Below, in pieces: positions 32,944 through 42,228 of a DNA stretch of 64,000 nucleotides. Within the stretch, counting starts at the first letter, position 1. Every line of letters begins with the position of its first letter. Both the position numbers and the translations under genes were made by a program. The stretch lies in assembly GCF_009982895.1 (NCBI RefSeq), contig NZ_WXZL01000006.1, positions 124,001 to 188,000 of the forward strand, in the 5' to 3' direction. The notes beneath the pieces were generated by a model. The model saw only the letters and a program-made list of their open reading frames with translations, did no database searches and was not told the origin of the DNA. Source of the DNA: Deinococcus alpinitundrae. Lineage in GTDB: Bacteria > Deinococcota > Deinococci > Deinococcales > Deinococcaceae.

Positions 32944-33043
32944 ACCTTAGGCGCGGCGCGGTCCCGTTGTCTTGAGGCCGCCCGTGTCCCGGCTTCTGGG
33001 ACACGGCGCTCCCTCGGCGGCGGGACACAGCGCGGGGCATACT
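32944..33043. promoter_or_regulatory. Divergent GGGAC-box promoter of the lectin and histidine-kinase genes
   Basis: Second copy of the 43-bp element (32961-33003), identical to the first at 38 of 43 positions with the differences confined to a 5-base gap. Toward the lectin: GGGAC (rc 32961-32965), 11 bases, TAAGGT (rc 32944-32949). Toward the kinase: GGGAC (33022-33026), 11 bases, CATACT (33038-33043), six bases, ATG 33050. The central inverted repeat TGTCCC-N7-GGGACA is 32985-33003, and outer half-sites are 24-25 bp away on both sides. Confidence 0.72.
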
Positions 33044-33049
33044 CATCGC

Positions 33050-34915
33050 ATGCAGCTTCGCCCACCCCTCGCGTTCACGCCCGGCAACGCCCGGCGGCTG
33101 TTGCGAATGCTGGAGACGTGGGTCTGGCCCGCTTTGCTGCTCGCCCTCAGCGCCGCCCTGATTTCCGCCGCGCTGCACCCGCGCTGGCTGGCGCTGGTCT
33201 GGCAGGTGCGCGACCTGAGCGAGGCCCAGTGGCCCGCTGATTTCACCCGCCTGCGGCTGTGGCTCGACGCCGCCCAGTTTGCGCTGGCTGCCCTCAGCGC
33301 CGCGCTGCTGCTGACGGTGGGCGGGCGGCAGCGGTATGCGGCGGCGCTGGGGGTGCTGGGCATCGGGCTGGCAACCAGTCAGTTGTGGCTTGCCCCAGCC
33401 TGGCTTTCTCCCGGCGCGTGGACGCTGCTCGGTGCCGCGTGGAGCTGGGGGGTGGCCGATTTGCGGCGACTGGAACGGCCCCACCGGGTGTCCCGCGTGG
33501 TGCTGTGGGGCTACGCCGCGGCGCTGCTGGCCACCCTGATCTGGACCTTCGGGGCCGCGCCGCTTGAGTTATCGGGCGCGGCGCTGGAGCAGGTGCCGCT
33601 GGGCCTTTTATGGAACGAACTGATCCGGCCCGGCCTGCGCGACTTCGGCCTGGCGGCGCTGCTGCTGTGCGCGGTCCTGGCCGCTGCCGAGCAGTCGCCG
33701 GGCGCGGTGCGCGGCGGCGTGATGCGGGCGCTGGTCTTCGGCGGCCTGAGTCTCGGGACCGCTTTGCTGTTCAGCGTGGTGGTCGGTGGCCTCAGCGCCC
33801 TGCTGCACACCTCCGGCACGCTCTGGCCCTCTCTGGCGGCGGCGGGGCTGGTGGCGGCCCTGATCGAACCGGCCCGCAGGGCCCTGAGCCGCAGCCTGCG
33901 AAAACTCCTCTACGGCGAGCGCGACGACCCCTCCGGCGTGATGCAGGGCCTGGCCCGGCAACTGGAAGGCTCCGGTGGCACGGCGCCGATGCGCAGCACT
34001 CTGGAAGACGCCCTGATGGGTGTGGCCGCCGCCCTGAGGCTGCCGTTCCTGGCGCTGCATTTTGCGGACGGAGAGGTGCTGAGCGTCGGCCCGCCGCCTG
34101 CCCAGCCGCCCGAAAGCCTGCCGCTGATCGCCCAGGGCGAGCGCCTCGGCACGCTGGAGGTGGCCCGCCGCCGCGAGCGCGAAGCCTTCAGCAAGGCCGA
34201 GTGGGCGCTTCTGGAAGGGGTGGCGCGGCAACTCGCCGTCTCCGCCCACGCCTGGCACCTGGCCGGGCAACTTCAGGCGTCACAGGACCACCTGATCCGG
34301 GCCGGTGAGGAGGAACGCCGCCGCCTGAGGCGTGACCTGCACGACGGACTGGGGCCGTCGCTGGCGGGGCTGGGCCTCAAGCTGGAGGCCGCCCGGATGC
34401 TGCTGGGCCGCTCGCCCGAACGGGCCGCCGAGCATCTCTCGGCCCTGCGCGTGGAGGTGCAGGAAAGTGTCAGCGAGGTGCGCCGATTGGTCCACGATCT
34501 GCGCCCACCCAAGCTCGACGACCTGGGGCTGATCGGCGCGCTCGAAGAGGTCCTAGCCGGAGCAAGGCAGGCCGGGCTGGCAGCCACGCTGGAACTGGAA
34601 GCCGTGCCGCCGCTGGGCGCGGCCCTGGAAGTCGCCGTCTACCGCATTGCCCAGGAAGCCCTGACCAACGTGATGAAGCACGCTCGCGCCAGCCAGGTCA
34701 CGCTGCGGCTGGGGGCGTCGGCGGGCGAGCTGATTCTGGAGTGCTGCGACAACGGCGTGGGCCTGCCCGAGGTGCGCGAACCCGGCGTCGGCTCGCGGTC
34801 GATGCGTGAGCGGGCCGGGGCGCTGTCTGGTACGCTGGAGCTGGCGGCGGGGCCAGCGGGCGGAACAGTGGTGCGCGCACGGCTGCCGCTCGCCGCCGTG
34901 CGTTCCGGTCTGTAG
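33050..34915 (+). CDS. NarL-type two-component sensor histidine kinase
   Basis: 621 residues: an N-terminal membrane domain with about eight segments (roughly 15-280), a GAF-like domain (about 310-400), the HisKA_3 dimerisation domain with phospho-acceptor H431 in RRDLHDGLGPSLAG, and a HATPase_c domain (AVYRIAQEALTNVMKHA, ECCDNGVGLPE, GSRSMRERAGAL). It has no large extracellular domain, so the signal may be sensed in the membrane or via a partner. ATG 33050 lies six bases after CATACT (leaderless). The response-regulator gene follows by 24 bases, then the GH5-like gene. Confidence 0.93.
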   Translation: MQLRPPLAFTPGNARRLLRMLETWVWPALLLALSAALISAALHPRWLALVWQVRDLSEAQWPADFTRLRLWLDAAQFALAALSAALLLTVGGRQRYAAALGVLGIGLATSQLWLAPAWLSPGAWTLLGAAWSWGVADLRRLERPHRVSRVVLWGYAAALLATLIWTFGAAPLELSGAALEQVPLGLLWNELIRPGLRDFGLAALLLCAVLAAAEQSPGAVRGGVMRALVFGGLSLGTALLFSVVVGGLSALLHTSGTLWPSLAAAGLVAALIEPARRALSRSLRKLLYGERDDPSGVMQGLARQLEGSGGTAPMRSTLEDALMGVAAALRLPFLALHFADGEVLSVGPPPAQPPESLPLIAQGERLGTLEVARRREREAFSKAEWALLEGVARQLAVSAHAWHLAGQLQASQDHLIRAGEEERRRLRRDLHDGLGPSLAGLGLKLEAARMLLGRSPERAAEHLSALRVEVQESVSEVRRLVHDLRPPKLDDLGLIGALEEVLAGARQAGLAATLELEAVPPLGAALEVAVYRIAQEALTNVMKHARASQVTLRLGASAGELILECCDNGVGLPEVREPGVGSRSMRERAGALSGTLELAAGPAGGTVVRARLPLAAVRSGL

Positions 34916-34938
34916 TCTTTCCCGCTTAAAGGTGGTCC

Positions 34939-35613
34939 ATGCCCACTGATCTGCCGCTCAATGCTCCCACCCGCGCTTTGACCACCCGTATCCTGATTGC
35001 CGACGACCACCGCCTCTTCCGTGAGGGACTGAAGGCGCTGCTGTCGGTCACCGACCACTTGCAGGTGGTGGCCGAGGCCGAGAACGGCGAGCAGGCGCTG
35101 ACCCTCGCCCAGCAGTTCGAGCCGGACGTGATCATCATGGACATCCAGATGCCGCTGCTGAGCGGCCTGGAAGCCACCCGGCGCATTCTGATTCAGCGGC
35201 CCGAGACGGGCATTCTGGTGGTCAGCATGTTCGAGGACGACGACAACGTGTTCGCGGCGATGCAGGCGGGCGCGCGCGGCTACCTGCTCAAGGGCGCGGC
35301 CCCCGAGGAGTTGCTGCGCGGAATCGAGGCGGTGGCCCAGGGCGAGGCACTGTTTGCGCCCAGCATCGCCCGCCGCCTGATGAACTACTTCAGCCGTCCC
35401 ACCAAGCTGCCGCCTACCGTGCTGCCCGAACTCACCGAGCGCGAGCGCGAAATCCTGGCGCTGATCGCTCAGGGCGAGACCAACCCGAAAATTGCCCGCC
35501 ACCTCGAACTCGCCGAGAAGACCGTGCGCAACCACATCACCAGCATCTTTTCCAAGTTGCAAGTCGGCAGCCGCGCCGAGGCTGTGCTGCGGGCCAGGGA
35601 GGCGGGCCTGTGA
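34939..35613 (+). CDS. NarL/FixJ-family response regulator
   Basis: 224 residues: receiver domain with the acidic pocket IADDHRLF, phospho-acceptor D68 in [10 protein letters not shown], the Ser/Lys switch in [11 protein letters not shown], and a LuxR-type helix-turn-helix ([20 protein letters not shown], then [20 protein letters not shown]). It should be phosphorylated by the kinase encoded just upstream. The GGGAC-box palindromes around the kinase promoter and two secreted-protein genes are its most likely binding sites. AAAGGTGG before the ATG is the ribosome site. Confidence 0.93.
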   Translation: MPTDLPLNAPTRALTTRILIADDHRLFREGLKALLSVTDHLQVVAEAENGEQALTLAQQFEPDVIIMDIQMPLLSGLEATRRILIQRPETGILVVSMFEDDDNVFAAMQAGARGYLLKGAAPEELLRGIEAVAQGEALFAPSIARRLMNYFSRPTKLPPTVLPELTEREREILALIAQGETNPKIARHLELAEKTVRNHITSIFSKLQVGSRAEAVLRAREAGL

Positions 35614-36698
35614 GGTGGCTGCTAAGGTGGGTGCTGGCAGCGGCGCTGCTGGCGGCCCTTCCTGCGGCGCAGGCCCAGACCCTGCAACTGGGGCGCGGCG
35701 TCAACCTGGAAGGCTGGCTGGACCAGACCCTCTTTCAGCCGCTGGACGGGGTCAAACTCGCTCAACTCAAAACGATCCGGGCCGCCGGATTCGACTTCGT
35801 GCGGCTGATGGTCAACCCCAACACGCTGATCGCTGCCAGGGACAGCGCCGCCGAGCCGTTCGCCTCGCTGACGCGGGTGCTGAAACTGGCCCAGCAGAAC
35901 AAGCTCAAGGTGCTGCTGACCCTCTTTGACGAGGAACCGACCAAGGACGCGGTGATCGCGGGCGGCAAGGCCAGGGACACGTATCTGGCGCTGCTAGAAA
36001 AGCTGGGCGGGGTGCTGGCGGCCTCGGACCCGCGCATGGTGGGGCTGGAGCCAATAGATCAACCGGGGGCCTGCGACCTCGCGCCCGCCGCTTGGACGCA
36101 GCTGGAGAGTCAGTTGTTGGCCGCCGTGCGCCGCAGTGCGCCCAAGCTCACGCTGGTCGTCACCGGGCCGTGCTATTCGGACTACTACGGTTTGACCACC
36201 CTCAAGGCCCTCGGCGACCCCAACCTGATCTACAGCTTTCAGTACCTCGAGCCGCTGATGTTCACCCAGCAGGGGAACCCCACCCACAGCGAATGGAAGT
36301 ACTTCGCGGGCGTGCCGTATCCGCTCGACAAGAGCAAGCTGCCTACGCTGCTGAGCAGCGTACTGAAGGGGACGCCCGCTGCCTCCAGAGCGGCGGTCAA
36401 GAAGGAATTCGAGGCGCGCAATGTTGGCAGCTTCGATCAGGCGGCGCTGACCGGGCAGATCAATCTGGTGTCGGGCTGGGCGCAGCGCAGCGGCGTGAAG
36501 GTGCTGCTGAGTTCGTTCGCGGTGCATGGAAGTGCGCCCCGTGCCGACAGAGTGCGCTGGCTGCATGACGTGCGGGCGGCGGCGGGAGCGCAGAAAATGG
36601 CTTGGGCGGTGTGGAGCTGGGAGAGTCCCTACGGCTACGGAATCACCGAGCAGGGGAAGCTGCCTGCCGAGCTGAAAAAGGCGCTGGGACTGCCTTAA
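35610..36698 (+). CDS. Secreted GH5-like (cellulase-fold) protein, catalytic residues apparently replaced
   Basis: 362 residues: signal peptide ([20 protein letters not shown]) and a GH5 TIM barrel whose order of motifs is recognisable: [87 protein letters not shown]. By eye against typical GH5 enzymes, the Asn-Glu acid/base position is D150-Q151, the HxY His is Q211, and the Glu of the EFG nucleophile motif is S302. Hydrolysis is therefore unlikely; glycan binding may remain. GTG 35610 overlaps the regulator stop (GTGA), so it is coupled to the two-component system. Confidence 0.75.
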   Translation: MRWLLRWVLAAALLAALPAAQAQTLQLGRGVNLEGWLDQTLFQPLDGVKLAQLKTIRAAGFDFVRLMVNPNTLIAARDSAAEPFASLTRVLKLAQQNKLKVLLTLFDEEPTKDAVIAGGKARDTYLALLEKLGGVLAASDPRMVGLEPIDQPGACDLAPAAWTQLESQLLAAVRRSAPKLTLVVTGPCYSDYYGLTTLKALGDPNLIYSFQYLEPLMFTQQGNPTHSEWKYFAGVPYPLDKSKLPTLLSSVLKGTPAASRAAVKKEFEARNVGSFDQAALTGQINLVSGWAQRSGVKVLLSSFAVHGSAPRADRVRWLHDVRAAAGAQKMAWAVWSWESPYGYGITEQGKLPAELKKALGLP

Positions 36699-36716
36699 AA
36701 ACGGCCTCATAAACAC

Positions 36717-36748
36717 AAAAAAAGAGCAACGACTTTCGCCGCTGCTCT
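36717..36748 (-). terminator. Terminator of the cinA-ligT-recA operon
   Basis: On the minus strand an 11-bp stem with two G-U pairs (36738-36748 with 36723-36733) and a GAAA tetraloop is followed by T7. Confidence 0.9.
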
Positions 36749-36768
36749 CTCTGCCGTCTGCTCGCTTT

Positions 36769-37856
<1,088 letters not shown>

Positions 37857-37860
<4 letters not shown>

Positions 37861-38591
37861 GCGGTGTCCTCCGGATTCAGAGCAGCGGTACTGATCGCCT
37901 CTGATTCAGTGCTGGACATAATATTAGCACGTAATTCGCCGCGTAGTTTAAACATGGCCAGGTTCTCGTAGATCGGCCCGGTCTTCTGGAGGTGGCTGCG
38001 GTAGAGCGTGACCGCGCCCGCGTCCCAGCCACTGTCGAGCAGCTTCGGCGGCACTCTGGGAGCCGCGCCCTTCTTGCGCGCCAGGGTGATGTGGGCCTTG
38101 AACGGCAGGTTGTCGGTCTCGACGCCGAGTTCGGCCAGCCCCACCCGCAGCCGGGCGGCCAGGTCTTCGAGTCCCTCGGCCTCCACCTTGACGAACCACA
38201 CGCGCGGACTGCCCTCATTGGGAAAGTAGCCGGTGCCGCGCAGCTTGAGGCTCAGCGGCGCTGCGGTCTGGGTCAGCGTGTCGCCCAGCGCTTTGAGGGC
38301 ATCGAGCTTGGACGGATCGATGCCCGGCAAATACGCCAGCGTCACGTGCAGCTGATCGGCCCGCACCGAGCGCCAGTTGCCGCGCAACTCTTTCTGGATG
38401 GCGGCGAGTTGCTCGGCCACCTCGGGCGGCACTTTCAGGGCATAGAACAGGCGTGGCCGGGCCTCATGCGTGCTGACTGGCGGTGGGCTGCCGCGCTGCC
38501 CGGTGGCCGGCTTGCCCGGTTTTCTAGTATCTGGTCTCCTGCTCTCCGATGCGCGGTCAGTGGGCTTGCCGGGGCGGCGCGGCCCGGTCAT
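37857..38591 (-). CDS. thpR: RNA 2',3'-cyclic phosphodiesterase (LigT/ThpR)
   Basis: 244 residues: a basic, low-complexity N-terminus ([20 protein letters not shown]) of about 45 residues followed by the 2H phosphoesterase domain ([19 protein letters not shown]) with both catalytic HxT motifs, HVTLAYL and HITLARK. The enzyme opens 2',3'-cyclic phosphate at RNA ends. ATG 38591 overlaps the cinA stop (ATGA) and the stop overlaps recA, so all three are co-translated. The same cinA-ligT-recA order is known from D. radiodurans. The basic tail is longer than usual. Confidence 0.92.
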
Positions 38592-39850
38592 GCGCCGCCC
38601 TGCCCTGGCTGGCCCGGTTCCTGCTGCGTCCATTCACCCAGCGCCCGGAACGCCAGGTTGAGCGCTGTGGTCGCAGCCCGCTCGCGCACCTGCCCGGCGT
38701 CGCCCGGCCAGTTGACCTGTGCGCTGCGCTCCAGCGCCTCGCCCACGATGGCCACCGCCACCTGCCCCGCCGCCTCGCCCTGGGTCACGGCGCTGACACT
38801 CAGGCCCACGTCTGTGCCGAAGCGTTCGCGCGCGCCGCGTGCCAGTTCCAGCGCGGCAACCTCACTGCCCAGTCCGGCCTCGCCCAGCGTCATGGGGGTC
38901 AGGCCCAGGGTGAGCAGGGTCGCGTGATCGTCGGACATCACCGCGCCCCGCAGCGCCGCCTCGCCCGCGAACTGCACGGCCAGACTGCCGCCGCTGCCTG
39001 CCTCCACGACGCCCAGACTGCGCCCACCCAGCAAGGCGGCAACGGCGCGCGCCAGCGTGGCGGGTGGGTCGCCGGGCTTTTCCTCGGCCCAGATATACTT
39101 GCCCAGCACGCCGCGCACCTGTGTCAGGACTGGGGCGGCCAGTTGCTCGGCCTCACCCGACGTCGCCGCGCTCGCCGCCACCCGCACGTCGGTGCCGCTC
39201 CTGCGGGCGTAGGTTGCCACGCTGGGATTGGCCACTCGCGTCAACTTGCCCAGCCGCGTCGCCACGTCGCTCTCGCCGATGCCCGCCGTGTGCAGCGTCA
39301 CCGCCCAGAAGGCCCACTCCGGCAGGTTCAGACGCGGCAGCAGTTCCTCTCTGAACATCCGGTGCATCTCGCGTGGCGGCCCCGGCAGGGCGGCGATCAG
39401 CTTACCGGCGAAGGCATGGCCCGGCGGCAGGGTCACGAACCAGCCCGGCGCGGTGCCGAGCGGGTTGGGGAGCGGCTGGGCCGATGGAATCAGCCAGGTC
39501 TGCTTGCGGTTGATCGGCGCCATGACCCGGCCCCGCGACGTGAACAGTTCACTCAGCCAGGCCAGCAGTGCCGGGTCCTCGGCGGGCGTTTCTCCGGCCA
39601 CCGCTGCGATGCTCTCGCGGGTCAGGTCATCGTCGGTGGGGCCGAGGCCGCCGCCCAGAATGACCAGATCGGCGCGCGTCAGGGCTTCGCGAATCATTCC
39701 ACTGACGCGCTCCAAGTTGTCGCCCACCGTCGCCTTGCGCTGCAGGGTCACGCCGCGCGCGGCCAGTTCGCGGGCCACGAAGGCGGCGTTGCTGTCCACG
39801 ATCTCACCGAGCAGCAACTCGGTGCCGACACTGATGATCTCGGCGTTCAA
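38588..39850 (-). CDS. cinA: CinA family nicotinamide-nucleotide amidohydrolase/competence-damage protein
   Basis: 420 residues: N-terminal MoaB/MPT-binding-like COG1058 domain (NAEIISVGTELLLGEIVDSN, VILGGGLGPTDDDLTRESIA) and C-terminal CinA amidohydrolase domain (ALLGGRSLGVVEAGSGGSLA onward). The second domain deamidates NMN in pyridine-nucleotide salvage; the gene is damage-inducible with recA in several bacteria. The start is placed at TTG 39850 from homologue length; no ATG or GTG fits. A degenerate damage-response motif may lie upstream (39895-39911). Confidence 0.93.
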   Translation of the reverse strand: MNAEIISVGTELLLGEIVDSNAAFVARELAARGVTLQRKATVGDNLERVSGMIREALTRADLVILGGGLGPTDDDLTRESIAAVAGETPAEDPALLAWLSELFTSRGRVMAPINRKQTWLIPSAQPLPNPLGTAPGWFVTLPPGHAFAGKLIAALPGPPREMHRMFREELLPRLNLPEWAFWAVTLHTAGIGESDVATRLGKLTRVANPSVATYARRSGTDVRVAASAATSGEAEQLAAPVLTQVRGVLGKYIWAEEKPGDPPATLARAVAALLGGRSLGVVEAGSGGSLAVQFAGEAALRGAVMSDDHATLLTLGLTPMTLGEAGLGSEVAALELARGARERFGTDVGLSVSAVTQGEAAGQVAVAIVGEALERSAQVNWPGDAGQVRERAATTALNLAFRALGEWTQQEPGQPGQGGA

Positions 39851-39894
39851 GGGCGGCTCTCGCAGCGGGGGAGAGGAGCAGAGAGGAGAAGAGG

Positions 39895-39911
39895 CATAGC
39901 AGATAGCATAG
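39895..39911 (-). promoter_or_regulatory. Weak candidate damage-response motif upstream of cinA
   Basis: Minus-strand CTATGCTATCTGCTATG has the left half TATG-N2-AT of the Deinococcus radiation/desiccation motif but a poor right half. TATGCT inside it could also be a -10 box. Listed because a DdrO site is expected for this operon; the match is not convincing. Confidence 0.25.
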
Positions 39912-39956
39912 ACAAGCGGGCCGGGCCGCGTGCCATGTCCTGTGCAGGCGAAGCGT

Positions 39957-40259
39957 TTACAGCTTGAACATGCCCCGCTGCTGAGGATCAACCAGGTCGG
40001 TGTACTCAGGGTGATTGCGAATGTAAGCGGCGATGAAAGGACACATCGGAATGACCCGCTTGCCCGCCGCTTTCACGTCGTCCAGCGCGAACCGGGCCAG
40101 TTGGCCGCCCAGGCCCTCGCCCTCGTGTCCCTCATTCACCTCGGTGTGGGGGAGCATGACCGCTTCACCGACCAGGCGGTACTCGGCAAAGCCGGTGACC
40201 CAGCCGTCGATCAGCACCTCGTAGCGGCTTCGCTCGGTATGCTTACGAAGTTCAGTCAC
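39957..40259 (-). CDS. GNAT-fold N-acetyltransferase (YjdJ-like)
   Basis: 100 residues, a minimal single-domain GNAT of the short YjdJ type: ERSRYEVLIDGWVTGFAEYR, then the acetyl-CoA loop region NEGHEGEGLGGQLARFALDD and the C-terminal RVIPMCPFIAAYIRNHPEYT, which is diagnostic for this branch. Substrate unknown. Start GTG 40259 overlaps the stop of the CDGSH-domain gene (GTGA), so both are one operon. Confidence 0.9.
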   Translation of the reverse strand: MTELRKHTERSRYEVLIDGWVTGFAEYRLVGEAVMLPHTEVNEGHEGEGLGGQLARFALDDVKAAGKRVIPMCPFIAAYIRNHPEYTDLVDPQQRGMFKL

Positions 40260-40720
40260 GGCTCCATCCCCTCGCCGCCCGCCGCCTCGAACCCGCTCTG
40301 GCGGTGCGAACCGTCACAGTAGGGTTTGTTCTGGCTCGCTCCACAGCGGCACAGCGCGGCGCGGGTCTCGTGGACACTGCCCTGCGGCGCGGCGATCAGC
40401 AGCTCGCCGCGCACGAACAGCGGGCCGTTGGCGCGAACCTCGATGCGGGTCGGTCCCGCCGATTCGGTGGGGCCACTGTTGAGCGTATAGTGCAGCGCTC
40501 CGGTAGGGCAGCGGCGCACCACCTCGGCAACCTGTTCGGCTGGCGCGGCGTCGGCCTGAATCCAGGGCCGGGCAGCGGTGTTAAAGACCTGCGGTAGGCC
40601 GCGAATGCAGGCGGCGAAGTGAATGCAGCGCGCCTTGGCGTAGTAGACCGTGAGGTCCGGCGCGCTGTAGGCGCGGCCCCAGTCGGGTGCGGGTGGTGGA
40701 GGCACTGCGGGTTGACTCAT
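40256..40720 (-). CDS. Iron-sulfur protein with divergent Fer4 and CDGSH domains
   Basis: 154 residues. The first half is a Fer4_19-type mono-cluster region (YYAKARCIHFAACIRGLPQV, RRCPTGALHYTL) with Cys for a 4Fe-4S cluster. The second half has the CDGSH/mitoNEET 2Fe-2S motif CRCGASQNKPYCDGSH. The combination is common in small bacterial redox proteins of unknown partner. I place the start at ATG 40720, with GGGAGAG as ribosome site, because the longer frame upstream lacks domain character. Coupled to the following acetyltransferase. Confidence 0.88.
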   Translation of the reverse strand: MSQPAVPPPPAPDWGRAYSAPDLTVYYAKARCIHFAACIRGLPQVFNTAARPWIQADAAPAEQVAEVVRRCPTGALHYTLNSGPTESAGPTRIEVRANGPLFVRGELLIAAPQGSVHETRAALCRCGASQNKPYCDGSHRQSGFEAAGGEGMEP

Positions 40721-40786
40721 CTTCTCTCCCTGGCGGGCTGGACACCAGCGCTTTGCCCGGCGTGGGCGCAGCCGATGTCGGCACAG

Positions 40787-40822
40787 CAAAAGCGCCGCCC
40801 GTATCTTCTCACGGGGCGGCGC
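40787..40822 (-). terminator. Terminator of ddrC
   Basis: On the minus strand a 9-bp GC stem (40814-40822 with 40792-40800) with a 13-base loop is followed by TTTT. Confidence 0.82.
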
Positions 40823-40850
40823 TCTCATAGAGGACCGAGCGACGGGTATC

Positions 40851-41588
40851 TTATCCGGCCCGTTCCAGACCGCCCGCCCAGGTGGCGCGCTCGCGCTCGG
40901 CGACCCTGCGGTGCAGCTCCAGAATGGCCTCGTTGCCCTGCACCTGGGCGCTGTCCAGCGCGGCGGCGGTGGCCGCATCGAGGTACGACAACCGGCGCAA
41001 TTCGTCGGTGACCAGGCCGTCACGGGTCTGCTTGACACCGCGCTCACGGCGCAGGGTGGCACTGTCCTTGCCCAGCACGCTGCGGTTGCTCACCGAGCCG
41101 AGCTGCCCGAACACCGGGCCGTGACCGCCGTGCCGGGCAGCGGCGCTCATCAAGCTGCGGCGGGCGTCTTGGGATTCGAGGCGGGCGTGCAGCCAGCTGC
41201 GAGCCAGCGGTTCGGCGTTGCGTTCGGCGATCTCGGCGGCCAGGTGAATATCGCCGCTCAGGGCGCGGGCGTAATTCTGCTCCATCCGGCGCTGAATCCG
41301 GCGGGCGGGAGCAGTGTCCGTGCGGGCGGCCAGGGCCACGAACTCGCCCACACTGAGGGTCGGCTCCGGCCCCGCGCCGAAGTCGCTGAGCAGCCGGCTG
41401 AGCTGATGCGCGTGCTCGAAGGCGGCCCAGTGCGGGCTTTCCCAGTCGTGGCGCGCCCATTCTGAGGCCTGCGTCAGCCCCAGCACGGCCAGGGCGCTGG
41501 CGGCGTGCAGGCGTCCGTCCGCACTCTGCGGCATCCGGGCGCTGCCAACCTGAAGGGTGGGTGCTACCGTCTTGAGGGTTCCAGTCAT
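40851..41588 (-). CDS. ddrC: DNA damage response protein DdrC
   Basis: 245 residues closely resembling D. radiodurans DdrC as I remember it: SARMPQSADGRLHAASALAV at the N-terminus and the region GGHGPVFGQLGSVSNRSVLG, then KDSATLRRERGVKQTRDGL, near the C-terminus. DdrC is a Deinococcus-only, radiation-induced protein. It is a domain-swapped dimer with an N-terminal winged helix and a C-terminal helical bundle, and it compacts and circularises DNA on the nucleoid. ATG 41588 lies six bases after TACAAT, a leaderless start. A likely DdrO/RDRM operator overlaps the promoter. Confidence 0.85.
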   Translation of the reverse strand: MTGTLKTVAPTLQVGSARMPQSADGRLHAASALAVLGLTQASEWARHDWESPHWAAFEHAHQLSRLLSDFGAGPEPTLSVGEFVALAARTDTAPARRIQRRMEQNYARALSGDIHLAAEIAERNAEPLARSWLHARLESQDARRSLMSAAARHGGHGPVFGQLGSVSNRSVLGKDSATLRRERGVKQTRDGLVTDELRRLSYLDAATAAALDSAQVQGNEAILELHRRVAERERATWAGGLERAG

Positions 41589-41594
41589 GGAAGT

Positions 41595-41623
41595 ATTGTA
41601 GCATAATTCTGCTAAAAACGTAA
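41595..41623 (-). promoter_or_regulatory. ddrC promoter with RDRM-like operator
   Basis: On the minus strand the 17-bp TTACGTTTTTAGCAGAA (rc 41607-41623) has a perfect TTACGT half and a weaker TTCTGC half, fitting the palindromic radiation/desiccation response motif bound by DdrO. The -10 TACAAT (rc 41595-41600) follows. The motif covers the -35 area, the position for repression. Confidence 0.6.
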
Positions 41624-41679
41624 TAGTTAAGCCGCTTCCAGTCGACTCGTTCGCCTCTGCTCATGGCAGACCTGGGCGC

Positions 41680-42173
41680 TTGACCTCCCGATTTTCCCTG
41701 CTGCCGACACTCTGCCTCGCCGTTTACCTCTCGGTTTCTGGAGCCGTAACGCAAACCACTGCGATGCCCGCCGGCACGTTGCCCCCTGTGGGACGCTACC
41801 GTGCGCAGGTCGGCAGCATTCCGCCCTTTCTCATTTCTGCCGGGGCCCATGCCCGCCTAGCCGACACCGGGCCGAACCGGCTGGAGGGCCGGGTGCTGGT
41901 CAGCAGCGCCTTCGTGCCGACCTTCGCCAGCGCCGTGGGACTGAGGCCGACATGTTGCTCAGTCGTGGCTGGCAGGTCTATGGCGGGCTGGCGGCGGCCA
42001 TCACCAGCATTTCGCCTGGCAGTCAGGCCATCTATTTCGGGCTGGGCGGTCTGGTCGGTGTCCGCAGCGGGCCGGGGCTGGGCGTCTTCGCCGAGGCGGG
42101 CGCAGTGACCTTTTTCGGTGGCGTCACCGGGCCGCTGCTGCGGCTAGGCGTCAATTTACAGTTTCTGAGTTAA
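41680..42173 (+). pseudogene. Frameshifted gene for a small exported protein
   Basis: An ATG or upstream TTG near 41680 opens a frame with a signal peptide (LLPTLCLAVYLSVSGAVTQT) and VGRYRAQVGSIPPFLISAGA ... SSAFVPTFASAVG. The sensible continuation, DMLLSRGWQVYGGLAAAITS ... GVFAEAGAVTFFGG ... LRLGVNLQFLS, lies in the frame one base back from about 41940. A lost base in the GTGGGA stretch (41934-41941) explains it. The end (alternating hydrophobic strands, final Leu-Ser) looks like an outer-membrane-type beta barrel end. Intact length would be about 164 residues. It may be a true pseudogene or a sequence error. Confidence 0.6.
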
Positions 42174-42180
42174 GGCCACC

Positions 42181-42216
42181 AAAAAAGCCGGAGCCTTGAT
42201 GCACTCCGGCTTTTTT
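42181..42216. terminator. Bidirectional Rho-independent terminator
   Basis: A6, a 7-bp stem (GCCGGAG 42187-42193 with CTCCGGC 42204-42210), a 10-base loop and T6; it works in both directions between convergent genes. Confidence 0.93.
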
Positions 42217-42228
42217 GGAACGCTCGTC

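Noticed and set aside
32213..33003. The 43-bp direct repeat as ends of a mobile element or att sites
   Set aside because: It encloses an ordinary lectin gene, has no target duplication and sits at fixed spacing from -10 boxes, which fits an operator better.
35610..36698. Calling the gene a functional cellulase
   Set aside because: The expected catalytic Glu and His positions appear replaced; annotated as GH5-like instead.
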